64,000 nucleotides of DNA from Thermosphaera sp. (lineage in GTDB: Archaea > Thermoproteota > Thermoprotei_A > Sulfolobales > Desulfurococcaceae). The position numbers and the translations under genes were made by a program. Below the pieces are notes generated by a model that made no database searches, had not been told where the DNA came from, and worked only from the letters and a program-made list of their open reading frames with translations. Location: positions 1 to 64,000 of the forward strand of contig JAWBNK010000002.1 of the NCBI GenBank assembly GCA_038827615.1, in the 5' to 3' direction. Below, piece after piece: positions 43,948 through 52,335 of the stretch (positions are counted from its first letter, which is position 1; every line of letters begins with the position of its first letter).

Positions 43948-44814
43948 TCACATCCGCCTCAGCCTTGGGTTGAACACTTCATCTATCGCGGTGGCTATCA
44001 AGAGGAGTGATGCTGAGAGGAGGATTAGTATAACCCCGGGGATTAGGAACGTCCACCACTGACCGAAGAGGAAGGCTTGAGTTATAGCCGCGAAATAGAG
44101 GAGTTTGCCAAGGGTTACGATGCTGATCGAAGTCAATCCCAGAATGCTTAACCCAACCTCCCCGTTGATCCCCACGTTCATGTAGTTGACGAAGGAGATG
44201 AGTATGAAGGTCGCTAAGTGGGGGAGGAGGTCTTGGAGGGCGGTTTTGATCGTTGAAAGCCCAGCCATCCTCGACAGGTATATGAACTCCCTTTCCCGGA
44301 GCGAGAGGATCTGGGCTCTCACGGCTCTCGCGAAACCCGTCCACGCAGTGATTGAGAGGACTGCTGCGACGAGCTCGAGCCCGGATCTCTCGACTCCCAC
44401 GTAGGTGAGGATGAGTATTGCCAGCAGGACGTTCGGTATGATCATCACGACGTTGGTGAGGGACATCAGGACTTCGTCGACTATCCCGCCCTTAATCCCG
44501 GCTATCAAGCCCACCGTCAACCCTATCAGGATCGTGAACAATCCCGTTAGGACGCCCACGTATAGCGAGTTCCTTATTCCGTACATGACCAGGGCGAACA
44601 CGTCTTTACCGAACCTGTCGGTTCCGAAGGGATACTCCTCGGAGGGGGGTACCGACGGCGGGTTGCTGGTGTCGAATGGGTCCACGGGGTAGAGGAGCGG
44701 CCCCATGAACGCCAGCATTAGCTCGAAGAAGATTATTCCGAAGCCTATGATAAACCTCTTGTTAGTGAACAAGAGGTATAGGAGTTCGACGGGCTTCATG
44801 CTCCACCACTTCAA
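43948..44814 (-). CDS. ABC transporter permease, DppC type
   Basis: This inner permease has an N-terminal membrane helix, GTDRFGKDVFALVMYGIRNSLYVGVLTG (typical DppC region), and about six helices with the EAA-type loop REREFIYLSRMAGLSTIKTALQDLLPH. It overlaps dppB-like by 4 bases (TTGA). 288 residues. Confidence 0.92.
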   Translation of the reverse strand: MKWWSMKPVELLYLLFTNKRFIIGFGIIFFELMLAFMGPLLYPVDPFDTSNPPSVPPSEEYPFGTDRFGKDVFALVMYGIRNSLYVGVLTGLFTILIGLTVGLIAGIKGGIVDEVLMSLTNVVMIIPNVLLAILILTYVGVERSGLELVAAVLSITAWTGFARAVRAQILSLREREFIYLSRMAGLSTIKTALQDLLPHLATFILISFVNYMNVGINGEVGLSILGLTSISIVTLGKLLYFAAITQAFLFGQWWTFLIPGVILILLSASLLLIATAIDEVFNPRLRRM

Positions 44815-45821
44815 GCCGTTCTGTGGCCGAGCCTTATCCTAGGGTCTATCAGTATGTATATGAAGTCGACGATGAAGTTGGCTAGAAGTATTGTCGCGAT
44901 CAAAATCATGAATACACCCTGTATCAGCGGGTAATCCCTCGTACCGAGGGCCCTGGCGAGGAGGATCCCCATCCCCGGGTAGTTGAAGAGTTGCTCCGTA
45001 ATGATCTGCCCTGCGAGCACGAAGCCTAATTGTATCCCCAATCCCGTGACCTGGGGGAGCATCGAGTTCCTCAACACGTATTTGAACAATACTTTATCTC
45101 GGACGCCCATGGAGTCGCTGAACTGGATGTAAGGAGAGCCGAGCTCCATGCTGGTTAAAACCCTCATGCCGATGATCCACCCGCCTATTGCAGGTATGAG
45201 GAGGGAGAGGAATGGGAGTATGTAGTGTCTAAGCATGCTTGCCGCGAACTCTATCGTGAGCGATGGCTTCAGAGTGGGGTCGTACGCTGAGCCGGGAGGG
45301 AGGATTCTCAGGGAGATGGCGAACACGTATATGAGCGTCATCGCGAGCCAGTAGTACGGGATTTGAGAGAAAGTTATGCCAACCAGTATTGACGCCTTCT
45401 CAACGGCGCTCCCCCTCTTATACCCCGCTATCGCTCCAACATAGTTTCCAATGAACCATGAGACGATATTAGCGGGGACGAGAAGCACCAGGGTCCAGGG
45501 AAGGTGCCTCGCGATCAAAGCAGCAACGCTCTCCCCGTAGGAGGACGCTGAGATCCCGAGGTCGCCGCTGAAGCTTCTCGCGATGAAGTTCAAGAATTGA
45601 ACGTGCCAGGGCTTGTCGAGCTCGAAAGCCCGCACGAGGGCTTGCTCATACTGGCTTAAGAGCTCCGGGGAGGTAGCCCCCGTGGTCAAGCCGGCTATCA
45701 ATTGTTGAACGGGGTTGCCGGGGACTGCCCGGGGAAGTATAAACACGATTACGAGGGCTATGAAGTACGTGATTACGAGGAAGAAAACCTTCATTATCAA
45801 GTATTTGATGAAGGGGCGCAT
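44811..45821 (-). CDS. ABC transporter permease, DppB type
   Basis: This 336-residue permease has an N-terminal helix followed by FILPRAVPGNPVQQLIAG (the DppB signature PGDP-like), LGISASSYGESVAALIARHLPWTL, five further helices and LLRIQEQ-like ending NFIVDFIYILIDPRIRLG. GGGAGG precedes the ATG. It lies 10 bases after the binding-protein gene. Confidence 0.92.
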   Translation of the reverse strand: MRPFIKYLIMKVFFLVITYFIALVIVFILPRAVPGNPVQQLIAGLTTGATSPELLSQYEQALVRAFELDKPWHVQFLNFIARSFSGDLGISASSYGESVAALIARHLPWTLVLLVPANIVSWFIGNYVGAIAGYKRGSAVEKASILVGITFSQIPYYWLAMTLIYVFAISLRILPPGSAYDPTLKPSLTIEFAASMLRHYILPFLSLLIPAIGGWIIGMRVLTSMELGSPYIQFSDSMGVRDKVLFKYVLRNSMLPQVTGLGIQLGFVLAGQIITEQLFNYPGMGILLARALGTRDYPLIQGVFMILIATILLANFIVDFIYILIDPRIRLGHRTA

Positions 45822-45831
45822 TCCTCCCTAC

Positions 45832-47898
45832 CTACCCTCGTCTCTTAACCAGCACTCTCACTCCCACGATGACTCCGATTGTGACGACCGCTATGGCGAT
45901 CATCATGAGCAGCAACTGAGTCGACACGCCGGGCTGTCTCTGATCCCCCTGACCCGGTGAAGTCCCGGTAGGCGTTTCAGTGGCAGTGGTCTCGGTAGTA
46001 GTGCCCGGGGTGGTTTCAGTCGGTACTTCAAACTCTGCGCCGGTGATGTTGGCGAGCATTTGGAGGAGGTGGGTGTTCGGGATCAGAATGCCGCCCTCGC
46101 TCACCGGCTTAGCCCATGCCGGAGTAGAGGGGGCCTGCCCCTTGGGGGCTAGGCTGAATAGAGCCCATAAGGGTAGCGAGTACTCCTTGTAGGGCGCGAC
46201 CTCAGTCCACCAGGAGTTGGATTCGCTTGGCCATCCCACCCAGTAGAGCGTTGAATACTCGTACCATTGGACTGTGTAGACGAGGGGTATCGCCGGGATT
46301 TCCCTGTATATTATCTCCTGTATGAGGGAGAAATACCTCATTCTCTCCTCAAAGGAGAAGGCTTTGGATGATTCCTCGATCAATCTAATCATCTCGGTGT
46401 TGTTGTACCACCCCCAGTTTCCAGCGGGCGGGGTGATTCTCGGGTCCAGCAGGTACCTGTAAGTATCCCAGGGATGCGAGAAAGTGGGGGCAGACGTCCA
46501 GCCCAGGAGAGCTGTGAATGTACCCGAGTTTAGGTAGCCCCAGTACGCTCCGTAGTCTATTGGGGAGGCCTGGGCGTTTATCCCGATGTCCCTTAAATCC
46601 CCGGCTATCAGGTCGGCCGCTATCATCCAGTCAGTCCAGCCCGACGGAACCATGATGGTTATGTTGAACGACTGGCCGTTGGGGAGTTCCCTGAAGCCGT
46701 CTCCATTACGGTCGATGTACCCTGCTTGATCCAAGAGCATATTCGCATACGTCTTATTGGTTCTCACCTTAGCGTCCGGAGTACCCCAGTACTGTTGAGC
46801 CAGCTCTCTATCCATCCACACTCTGAACTGGGGATAGATTTCAAAGATAAAAGACATCGACGCCTGACTAGTGTATCCATACCAGGCTTTCTCGATGATC
46901 TCGTCGTAGTCGATAGTATATGCTATGGCCTTCCTAAGGACCGGGTCGCGGAGATGCTCCACTTGATTATTAATGTACAGTACTAGGATCTGGTTTGGAC
47001 GGAAATACGGTGGTCTAGAATAATAAGTCCCCACTCCATAGCTGGCGAGCTGCCAGACATACGGTATGAATATGCCGCTCCAGTCGACATTACCCTGCAT
47101 GAGATCCGCTATAACCTGCTCGTTGCTCAAGTAAATCCTGTGAACCAAGTACCTGGGGGATGGAAGCCCAAATAATGCTCTACCCCACCAGTTATCTACT
47201 CTAACGTAGGCTACTCTGAGCTCGTCGAAATAGTACAGCTTATAGGGCCCGGAGACCACTTGTGGAAGGTTTATCACGTCGCTACATGCATCCCCGCAGT
47301 TCCTCCAGCTAACGATGTCGCTACCTATTTGGGAGTAGACGTAATCGTAAATATGCTTCGGAACGGGGGCGAGCTGGAGGCTGTAGAATAGGAACATAAT
47401 GTAGTTTTGGGTTTGATTGTTAATGTAGAATTCAACCTCCTTGTCGCCCACCGCCCTAACTCCCGCCAAGTATATTTGTGACCCTGCCGCTGGACCGGTG
47501 CCGAGAATCATCGACAAGTTGTAAGTGTACTCAACATCATACGCTGTTATGGGTTTGCCATCACTCCACCTTGCCTCGCTCCTGATGCGAACCCTCAGAG
47601 TATAAGGGTCTATCATTTCGAAGCTTTCGCCGATCACGGGGATCCACGTGTCGAGCCCGGGAACGTATTGGAACAAGGGCAGGTAGAGGAAGCCGCCGAA
47701 GCTGTATGTCCCCCATGTCTGAGAGGGGGACATTGGGTTCCAAGTAGAGGGAGGTGTCCACTGGGCGCCTGTAACGAACACTGTTTCCTCGCGCCTAAAC
47801 TCTTGAGCGTTAACGACGCTCCCAGTTACTGAAGCGAGTAGTGAGGTAGCAGTGATTAAGAGTACTATAAATACTGTTAAATTCTTGGTGAAGTACAC
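45832..47898 (-). CDS. Extracellular solute-binding protein (SBP family 5), membrane anchored
   Basis: This is the first gene of the importer operon. It has a signal peptide (hydrophobic LTVFIVLLITATSLLASV), then a family 5 binding protein with RVRIRSEARWSDGKPITAYDVEYTYNL, RDPVLRKAIAYTIDYDEIIEKAWYG and SWTDWMIAADLIAGDLRDIGINAQ-type motifs. A Thr-rich linker and a C-terminal membrane helix (LLLMMIAIAVVTIGVIVGV plus KRRG) tether it to the cell, as in other crenarchaeal binding proteins. Many aromatic residues fit sugar binding. GTG at 47898 with GGTGG (47904-47908) is the best start; the frame is open to a TTG at 47910. Substrate inferred: beta-gluco-oligosaccharides. Confidence 0.9.
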   Translation of the reverse strand: MYFTKNLTVFIVLLITATSLLASVTGSVVNAQEFRREETVFVTGAQWTPPSTWNPMSPSQTWGTYSFGGFLYLPLFQYVPGLDTWIPVIGESFEMIDPYTLRVRIRSEARWSDGKPITAYDVEYTYNLSMILGTGPAAGSQIYLAGVRAVGDKEVEFYINNQTQNYIMFLFYSLQLAPVPKHIYDYVYSQIGSDIVSWRNCGDACSDVINLPQVVSGPYKLYYFDELRVAYVRVDNWWGRALFGLPSPRYLVHRIYLSNEQVIADLMQGNVDWSGIFIPYVWQLASYGVGTYYSRPPYFRPNQILVLYINNQVEHLRDPVLRKAIAYTIDYDEIIEKAWYGYTSQASMSFIFEIYPQFRVWMDRELAQQYWGTPDAKVRTNKTYANMLLDQAGYIDRNGDGFRELPNGQSFNITIMVPSGWTDWMIAADLIAGDLRDIGINAQASPIDYGAYWGYLNSGTFTALLGWTSAPTFSHPWDTYRYLLDPRITPPAGNWGWYNNTEMIRLIEESSKAFSFEERMRYFSLIQEIIYREIPAIPLVYTVQWYEYSTLYWVGWPSESNSWWTEVAPYKEYSLPLWALFSLAPKGQAPSTPAWAKPVSEGGILIPNTHLLQMLANITGAEFEVPTETTPGTTTETTATETPTGTSPGQGDQRQPGVSTQLLLMMIAIAVVTIGVIVGVRVLVKRRG

Positions 47899-47910
47899 GT
47901 TAACCACCAA

Positions 47911-48055
47911 GAGAGGGTTTTCGTATTAATATTAAACCATGGGGGTTTAAAAATATATATTAAAACGGGAGCTACGGTTTCGACATGACTCACTGTAGAT
48001 ATTAAAAGTTTATTTAAATCTCCTAGTTTAATTAGTATTTACTTGGTAATAAGCC
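47911..48055. promoter_or_regulatory. Divergent control region of the glucan locus
   Basis: A very AT-rich 145-bp gap lies between the importer operon (minus) and the clan-A hydrolase (plus). It contains an inverted repeat TTAAACC-ATGGG-GGTTTAA at 47932-47950, a run of TATA-like sequence (47948-47967) and GTTTATTTAAATC near 48008-48020 that could serve the plus-strand gene. The palindrome lies within reach of the importer promoter and could be an operator for co-regulation. Confidence 0.5.
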
Positions 48056-49555
48056 ATGCCCACGGCTGGACAACCCTCTACAAGCAGGGTCATCATAGCC
48101 GTCATCGCTCTGATCGCGATAGCAACCGTGTTCAACGCCTGGTTGTACTATGCTGCCGGGGGAGCCCGTCCCCGTGAAACCGAGACTGTAACCGCGACTG
48201 AAACCACAACTATATTTGAGACCTCCACGGTTACTACTACTGTGACCTGGACGTCGGTGTTCTTCGTGGGCTACCCTGAATACTACTCCAGGTACGGAGG
48301 CTGGCTCGGGCTCAGGAGCGGGGCAACGGGTTTCTTCCGCGTCGAGGAAATAAACGGAACATACTGGTTCATTGATCCCGAGGGATATGTTTTCATATCG
48401 AAGGGAGTAAACCACGTTGACTACATGGGCGACTACTCCCCGGCGCTGGGGTATTCCCCGTACTACGTGAACGTGCTGAGGAGGTATGGGAGCGTTGATA
48501 AATGGGTTGAAGTCACTGTTTCAAGGCTTTTGAGATGGGGGTTTAACACTGTAGGAGCCTGGTCCTCCAGGGAGCTGTTCAAACACATCCCCTACACGGT
48601 CAACTTAAACGTTCTCGGAGACTACGGGTTCGACTGGCAAACCGGGAGGATGCCGGATGTTTTCTCAGACTCTTTCCTCGAATACGCTAACACTAAAGCG
48701 TTCTTCAACTGCGCCCCACTATCCAACGATTCCCTCCTGCTAGGGTACTTCCTCGACAACGAGCCGAGATGGGGTCCCGACTGGAGGTCTCCCAACCACC
48801 TGCTGGATGACTTCATCAAGATGCCCTCGACTTCCCCCGGGAAGAGAGTAGCTGTCGAAGTGATAAGAGAGGCCTACGAGGGAGACTTGTCGCGGCTGAA
48901 CAGCGAGATGGGCACGTCCTTCACCAGCTTCGATGAACTCCTCAACTACACTGGCACGCTACCAACTACTCCGACGATGTACCAGGCTAGAGTTGAATTC
49001 GTCAAGAGGTATGCTGAGAGATACTTCAGCGTTGCAACGCAGGCGGTTAGGAGGCATGACCCCAACCACTTGATCCTCGGGGTGAGGGTGGCTGGGCTTC
49101 CCGACACGGAGTACAAGAGGGAGGTTTTCAAGATAATGTCGAAGTACGTCGACGTCATCACTGTCAACATATACAATTACGCGTCTCCCCCCACGCTCGC
49201 CTTAGCAGAGCTGTTCCAGCTAACCGGGAAACCCATTATAGTTACAGAGTTCTCGTACAGAGCCATGGACTCCGGGCTACCCAATACAAGGGGGGCTGGT
49301 CTAACGGTGAGCACTCAGTCCGAGAGGGCCAACCTAACATATAACTTCGTAACCGGGTTGATCAAACTGCCATACGTGATTGGATACCACTGGTTCCAGT
49401 ACTTCGACCAGCCCAAGGAGGGCAGGTTCGACGGGGAGAACAGCAACTACGGGTTGGTGAAAATAGATGATGAACCGTACCAGGAGATGGTGGAAATGTT
49501 CGCGAGGCTTAATACGAGGGTTGAAAAAATACGTTTAGGGATTGAAACGCCCTAG
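48056..49555 (+). CDS. Membrane-anchored clan GH-A glycoside hydrolase (GH50/GH42-like)
   Basis: A signal-anchor helix (residues 11-35) and a Thr/Glu-rich linker (40-68) place the enzyme outside. The catalytic part resembles agarase/beta-galactosidase-type TIM barrels: GTYWFIDPEGYVFISKGVNHVDYMG, then YFLDNEPRWGPDW with Glu236 as likely acid/base, and PIIVTEFSYRAMDSGLPNT with Glu398 as likely nucleophile. Exact family and substrate are not clear; a beta-glucan or related plant/algal polysaccharide is inferred from neighbours. It ends one base before the convergent GH12-like gene. 499 residues. Confidence 0.72.
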   Translation: MPTAGQPSTSRVIIAVIALIAIATVFNAWLYYAAGGARPRETETVTATETTTIFETSTVTTTVTWTSVFFVGYPEYYSRYGGWLGLRSGATGFFRVEEINGTYWFIDPEGYVFISKGVNHVDYMGDYSPALGYSPYYVNVLRRYGSVDKWVEVTVSRLLRWGFNTVGAWSSRELFKHIPYTVNLNVLGDYGFDWQTGRMPDVFSDSFLEYANTKAFFNCAPLSNDSLLLGYFLDNEPRWGPDWRSPNHLLDDFIKMPSTSPGKRVAVEVIREAYEGDLSRLNSEMGTSFTSFDELLNYTGTLPTTPTMYQARVEFVKRYAERYFSVATQAVRRHDPNHLILGVRVAGLPDTEYKREVFKIMSKYVDVITVNIYNYASPPTLALAELFQLTGKPIIVTEFSYRAMDSGLPNTRGAGLTVSTQSERANLTYNFVTGLIKLPYVIGYHWFQYFDQPKEGRFDGENSNYGLVKIDDEPYQEMVEMFARLNTRVEKIRLGIETP

Positions 49556-50794
49556 CTAGGCTTTTTTCCTAGTCATAAACCATCCTACGATGAAGCCTAC
49601 TACCAGCAACGCTATCCCGGCGACGCCCGTCATGGTATAATCCGTCTGGTACTCGGTGGTCGCTACCGTAGTCGTGGCCGTGGTGGTCGTTACCACCGAC
49701 TGAGTCTTCGTTTCTGTCTCGGTAACCGTCTCGGTTTCATATATGAGGTTTGTAACAGTCCTCGTCGTGGTCACGGTTTCGGTTACTGTGACTGCGATGA
49801 TCTTGGGGCTCAGCTCAGGCGGTATTAATCTCGCATCGTGGAGTATCCAGCCGAACTCGAAGCTCGTCCCATTGCTACCTGAGTATGATGCTGCAACAAT
49901 GTTACTCCACACGAGATTGTCGGCCGGCACTTGGAAGTAAGTAGTCATCTGCTCGAATACTACTTCTACAAACGGCTTAACGTCAAGTACTACTGAATTG
50001 TTGACTAGATCAGCGTTCTTCAACAGGAAAACCATTGCCGCCCACCCGCCCCCGCTGAGGGCTCGCTGCACTTCGAACTGACCCATAAGAAGCTGGCCAT
50101 CAACGATCAACGGGACCGTGATCGTTTTCACAACGGTTCTATCGCCGGCCCACCCTCCGAAGTCATCGTGGAATGCGATATATACTTCCGCCAGCGGGCC
50201 GCCCGCCGGGTTCTCAAACCATAGCAACAATCCATACCTCACCATTGTGTTCTCTGCTCTGACGAGCTCGTAGCTGACCTTAAGGTAGAGCTCCTCGTAG
50301 TCACGAATGAACTCGTTCACGCTCATGGGAAGCGAGAACCAGGAGTAACCTCCCACAGCTGGCAGAGCGGCGAATTGAGGCGGCGCCCTACCCACTATTA
50401 CTGCGCCGGGGGTTGCCCAGCCAACTCCTCCCCATTGAGTAGTCACGTTCTCCAGCTTAACGTAGAACGCGAACTTATCGGTTGAGTTAATGAACCTGAA
50501 ATAGTTCTCGCCCACACCGTCTGCAATATTCCAGAAGTTCGACTCGATCCAAAGCGTTGTTCCATCATCTCTCGTAACCATGAGGCCGGGCCACGTACAC
50601 TCCTGACGCGTCACGCCATTCTCATCAACGTAGGGGGCTGACCAGAATCCCCCCGGGACCCATTTGAGGAGGACGTCGCCGCCTTCAGGGCTTGACGCGA
50701 TATCCCTTATCTCGTCTAACGTGAGTGAGCTAGCCACCGACGCGTAGAGGATGAGGATGGTTAACATGGTTATTACAAATCTTAACTTACTCAT
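49556..50794 (-). CDS. Secreted, anchored GH12-like protein
   Basis: Signal peptide (MSKLRFVITMLTILILYASVASS), a beta-rich domain, a Thr-rich linker full of TVTET repeats and a C-terminal membrane helix with MTRKKA. The order IESNFWNIADG, PGAVIVGRAP, FSLPMSVNEF and VRYGLLLWFENPAGG follows the GH12 endoglucanase pattern (NNxWN; YPEIxxG; LPxxVS; YExMIWL). The Glu of YExMIW is Gly here, so activity is in doubt or the alignment is imperfect. The start at 50794 (ATG with AGGGGATG before it) is preferred to 50845. It may be an endoglucanase variant or a glucan-binding surface protein. Confidence 0.6.
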   Translation of the reverse strand: MSKLRFVITMLTILILYASVASSLTLDEIRDIASSPEGGDVLLKWVPGGFWSAPYVDENGVTRQECTWPGLMVTRDDGTTLWIESNFWNIADGVGENYFRFINSTDKFAFYVKLENVTTQWGGVGWATPGAVIVGRAPPQFAALPAVGGYSWFSLPMSVNEFIRDYEELYLKVSYELVRAENTMVRYGLLLWFENPAGGPLAEVYIAFHDDFGGWAGDRTVVKTITVPLIVDGQLLMGQFEVQRALSGGGWAAMVFLLKNADLVNNSVVLDVKPFVEVVFEQMTTYFQVPADNLVWSNIVAASYSGSNGTSFEFGWILHDARLIPPELSPKIIAVTVTETVTTTRTVTNLIYETETVTETETKTQSVVTTTTATTTVATTEYQTDYTMTGVAGIALLVVGFIVGWFMTRKKA

Positions 50795-50886
50795 AACTGC
50801 ATCCCCTTTACATATTTTAAATGATCTAGTCAGGTTAATAAACATATATATAGATCTATTAACGTGACCATTAGGGTGGGATTATA

Positions 50887-52335
50887 TTGAAGTTCCCGAA
50901 CGGCTTCATGATCGGGAGCTCCCTGTCACCGTTTCAATTCGAACAGGGCCTCCCAGGCTCCGAGGACCCCAACAGTGACTGGTGGGTATGGGTTCACGAT
51001 CCCGAGAACATAGCAGCCGGATTAGTAAGCGGTGATCTCCCGGAAAACGGCCCCGGGTACTGGGCTCTATTCAAGCAAGACCACGACCTTGCAGAATCGC
51101 TCGGCATGAACACTCTGCGATTAGGCGTGGAGTGGAGCAGGGTCTTCCCTAAGCCGACTTTCGAAGTAGAAGTCCCCGTGGACTGTGATGAGGAGGGCAA
51201 CATTACTTCGATCGATGTTGATGAAAAAGCCCTCGAGAAGCTCGACAGGCTTGCGAATAGTCAAGCCGTGGATCACTACAGGAGAATATTCACGGACTGG
51301 GTTGAAAGAGGCGGGAGGCTAATAATCAACGCATACCACTGGCCCCTGCCCACTTGGCTACACGATCCAGTTAAAGTGAGGAAGCTGGGACCCGATAGGG
51401 CGCCGTCGGGATGGCTCGACGAGAAGACAGTCGTGGAGTTCGCGAAATACTCCGCGTACCTGGCGTGGAAGTTCGGCGACCTAGCAGACATGTGGAGCAC
51501 GATGAACGAGCCCAACGTCGTGTACGAGCAGGGCTACATGTTCGTCAAGGGAGGCTTTCCCCCCGGCTACTTGAGCTTCGAAGCCGCTGAGAAGGCTAAG
51601 AGGAACATGATACACGCGCATGCCAGAGCCTACGATAACATGAAAAAGCATGCTAGAAAGCCTGTTGGACTAATCTACGCGTTTCCATGGTTCGAGGCGC
51701 TGGGTGAGGGAGGCGAGTTTCTCGAAGCCGTGAAATCCCGGGGAGTTTACGAGTTTACAGACATGGTCATCAAGGGGTATTCCGCTAGAAACCCGGTGTT
51801 GAGAAAGGACTTGGAGAAGCGTGTAGACTGGATAGGCGTAAACTATTATAGCCGGGTGGTCTTCCAGCTCGCCGGAGGGAATCCCGTGGCTCAACAGGGC
51901 TACGGCTTCCTGTGCACTCCACAGGGAGTGAGCAGGGCTGGAAGACCGTGCAGCGACTTCGGCTGGGAGGTCTACCCAGAGGGCTTGTACTTCCTGCTGA
52001 AGGAGATCCGTGAGCGCTATGGAGACTTGGACATCATCGTCACCGAGAACGGCGTCTCAGACAGAGCGGACAGGATTAGGCCATCGTTCCTCGTAAGCCA
52101 TGTCCACGCTGTTGTAAAAGCCCTCGGCGAGGGAGTGCCGGTCAAGGGATACCTCCACTGGAGTTTAATCGATAACTACGAGTGGGCTCAGGGGTTCAGG
52201 CAGAGGTTCGGGCTCGTGGAGGTTGATTTGGAGAGTAAGAAAAGATACCTGAGGCCCAGCGCGCTCGTTTTCAGGGAGATCGCTAATTACAAGGGGGTTC
52301 CCGAGGAGCTTACGCGTCTAAGCATGCTTAGCTAG
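50887..52335 (+). CDS. bglA: GH1 beta-glycosidase
   Basis: This cytosolic retaining beta-glucosidase/galactosidase has 482 residues. The N-terminal FMIGSSLSPFQFEQGLPGSEDPNSDWWVWVHDPEN, acid/base Glu208 in TMNEPNVVYEQGY and nucleophile Glu387 in VTENGVSD are all present, with no signal peptide. It is strongly like the Thermosphaera aggregans enzyme of known structure (from memory). TTG at 50887 is supported by GGGTGGG (50874-50880). It would hydrolyse oligosaccharides brought in by the ABC importer. It converges with the GH3 gene, overlapping by 4 bases. Confidence 0.97.
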   Translation: MKFPNGFMIGSSLSPFQFEQGLPGSEDPNSDWWVWVHDPENIAAGLVSGDLPENGPGYWALFKQDHDLAESLGMNTLRLGVEWSRVFPKPTFEVEVPVDCDEEGNITSIDVDEKALEKLDRLANSQAVDHYRRIFTDWVERGGRLIINAYHWPLPTWLHDPVKVRKLGPDRAPSGWLDEKTVVEFAKYSAYLAWKFGDLADMWSTMNEPNVVYEQGYMFVKGGFPPGYLSFEAAEKAKRNMIHAHARAYDNMKKHARKPVGLIYAFPWFEALGEGGEFLEAVKSRGVYEFTDMVIKGYSARNPVLRKDLEKRVDWIGVNYYSRVVFQLAGGNPVAQQGYGFLCTPQGVSRAGRPCSDFGWEVYPEGLYFLLKEIRERYGDLDIIVTENGVSDRADRIRPSFLVSHVHAVVKALGEGVPVKGYLHWSLIDNYEWAQGFRQRFGLVEVDLESKKRYLRPSALVFREIANYKGVPEELTRLSMLS

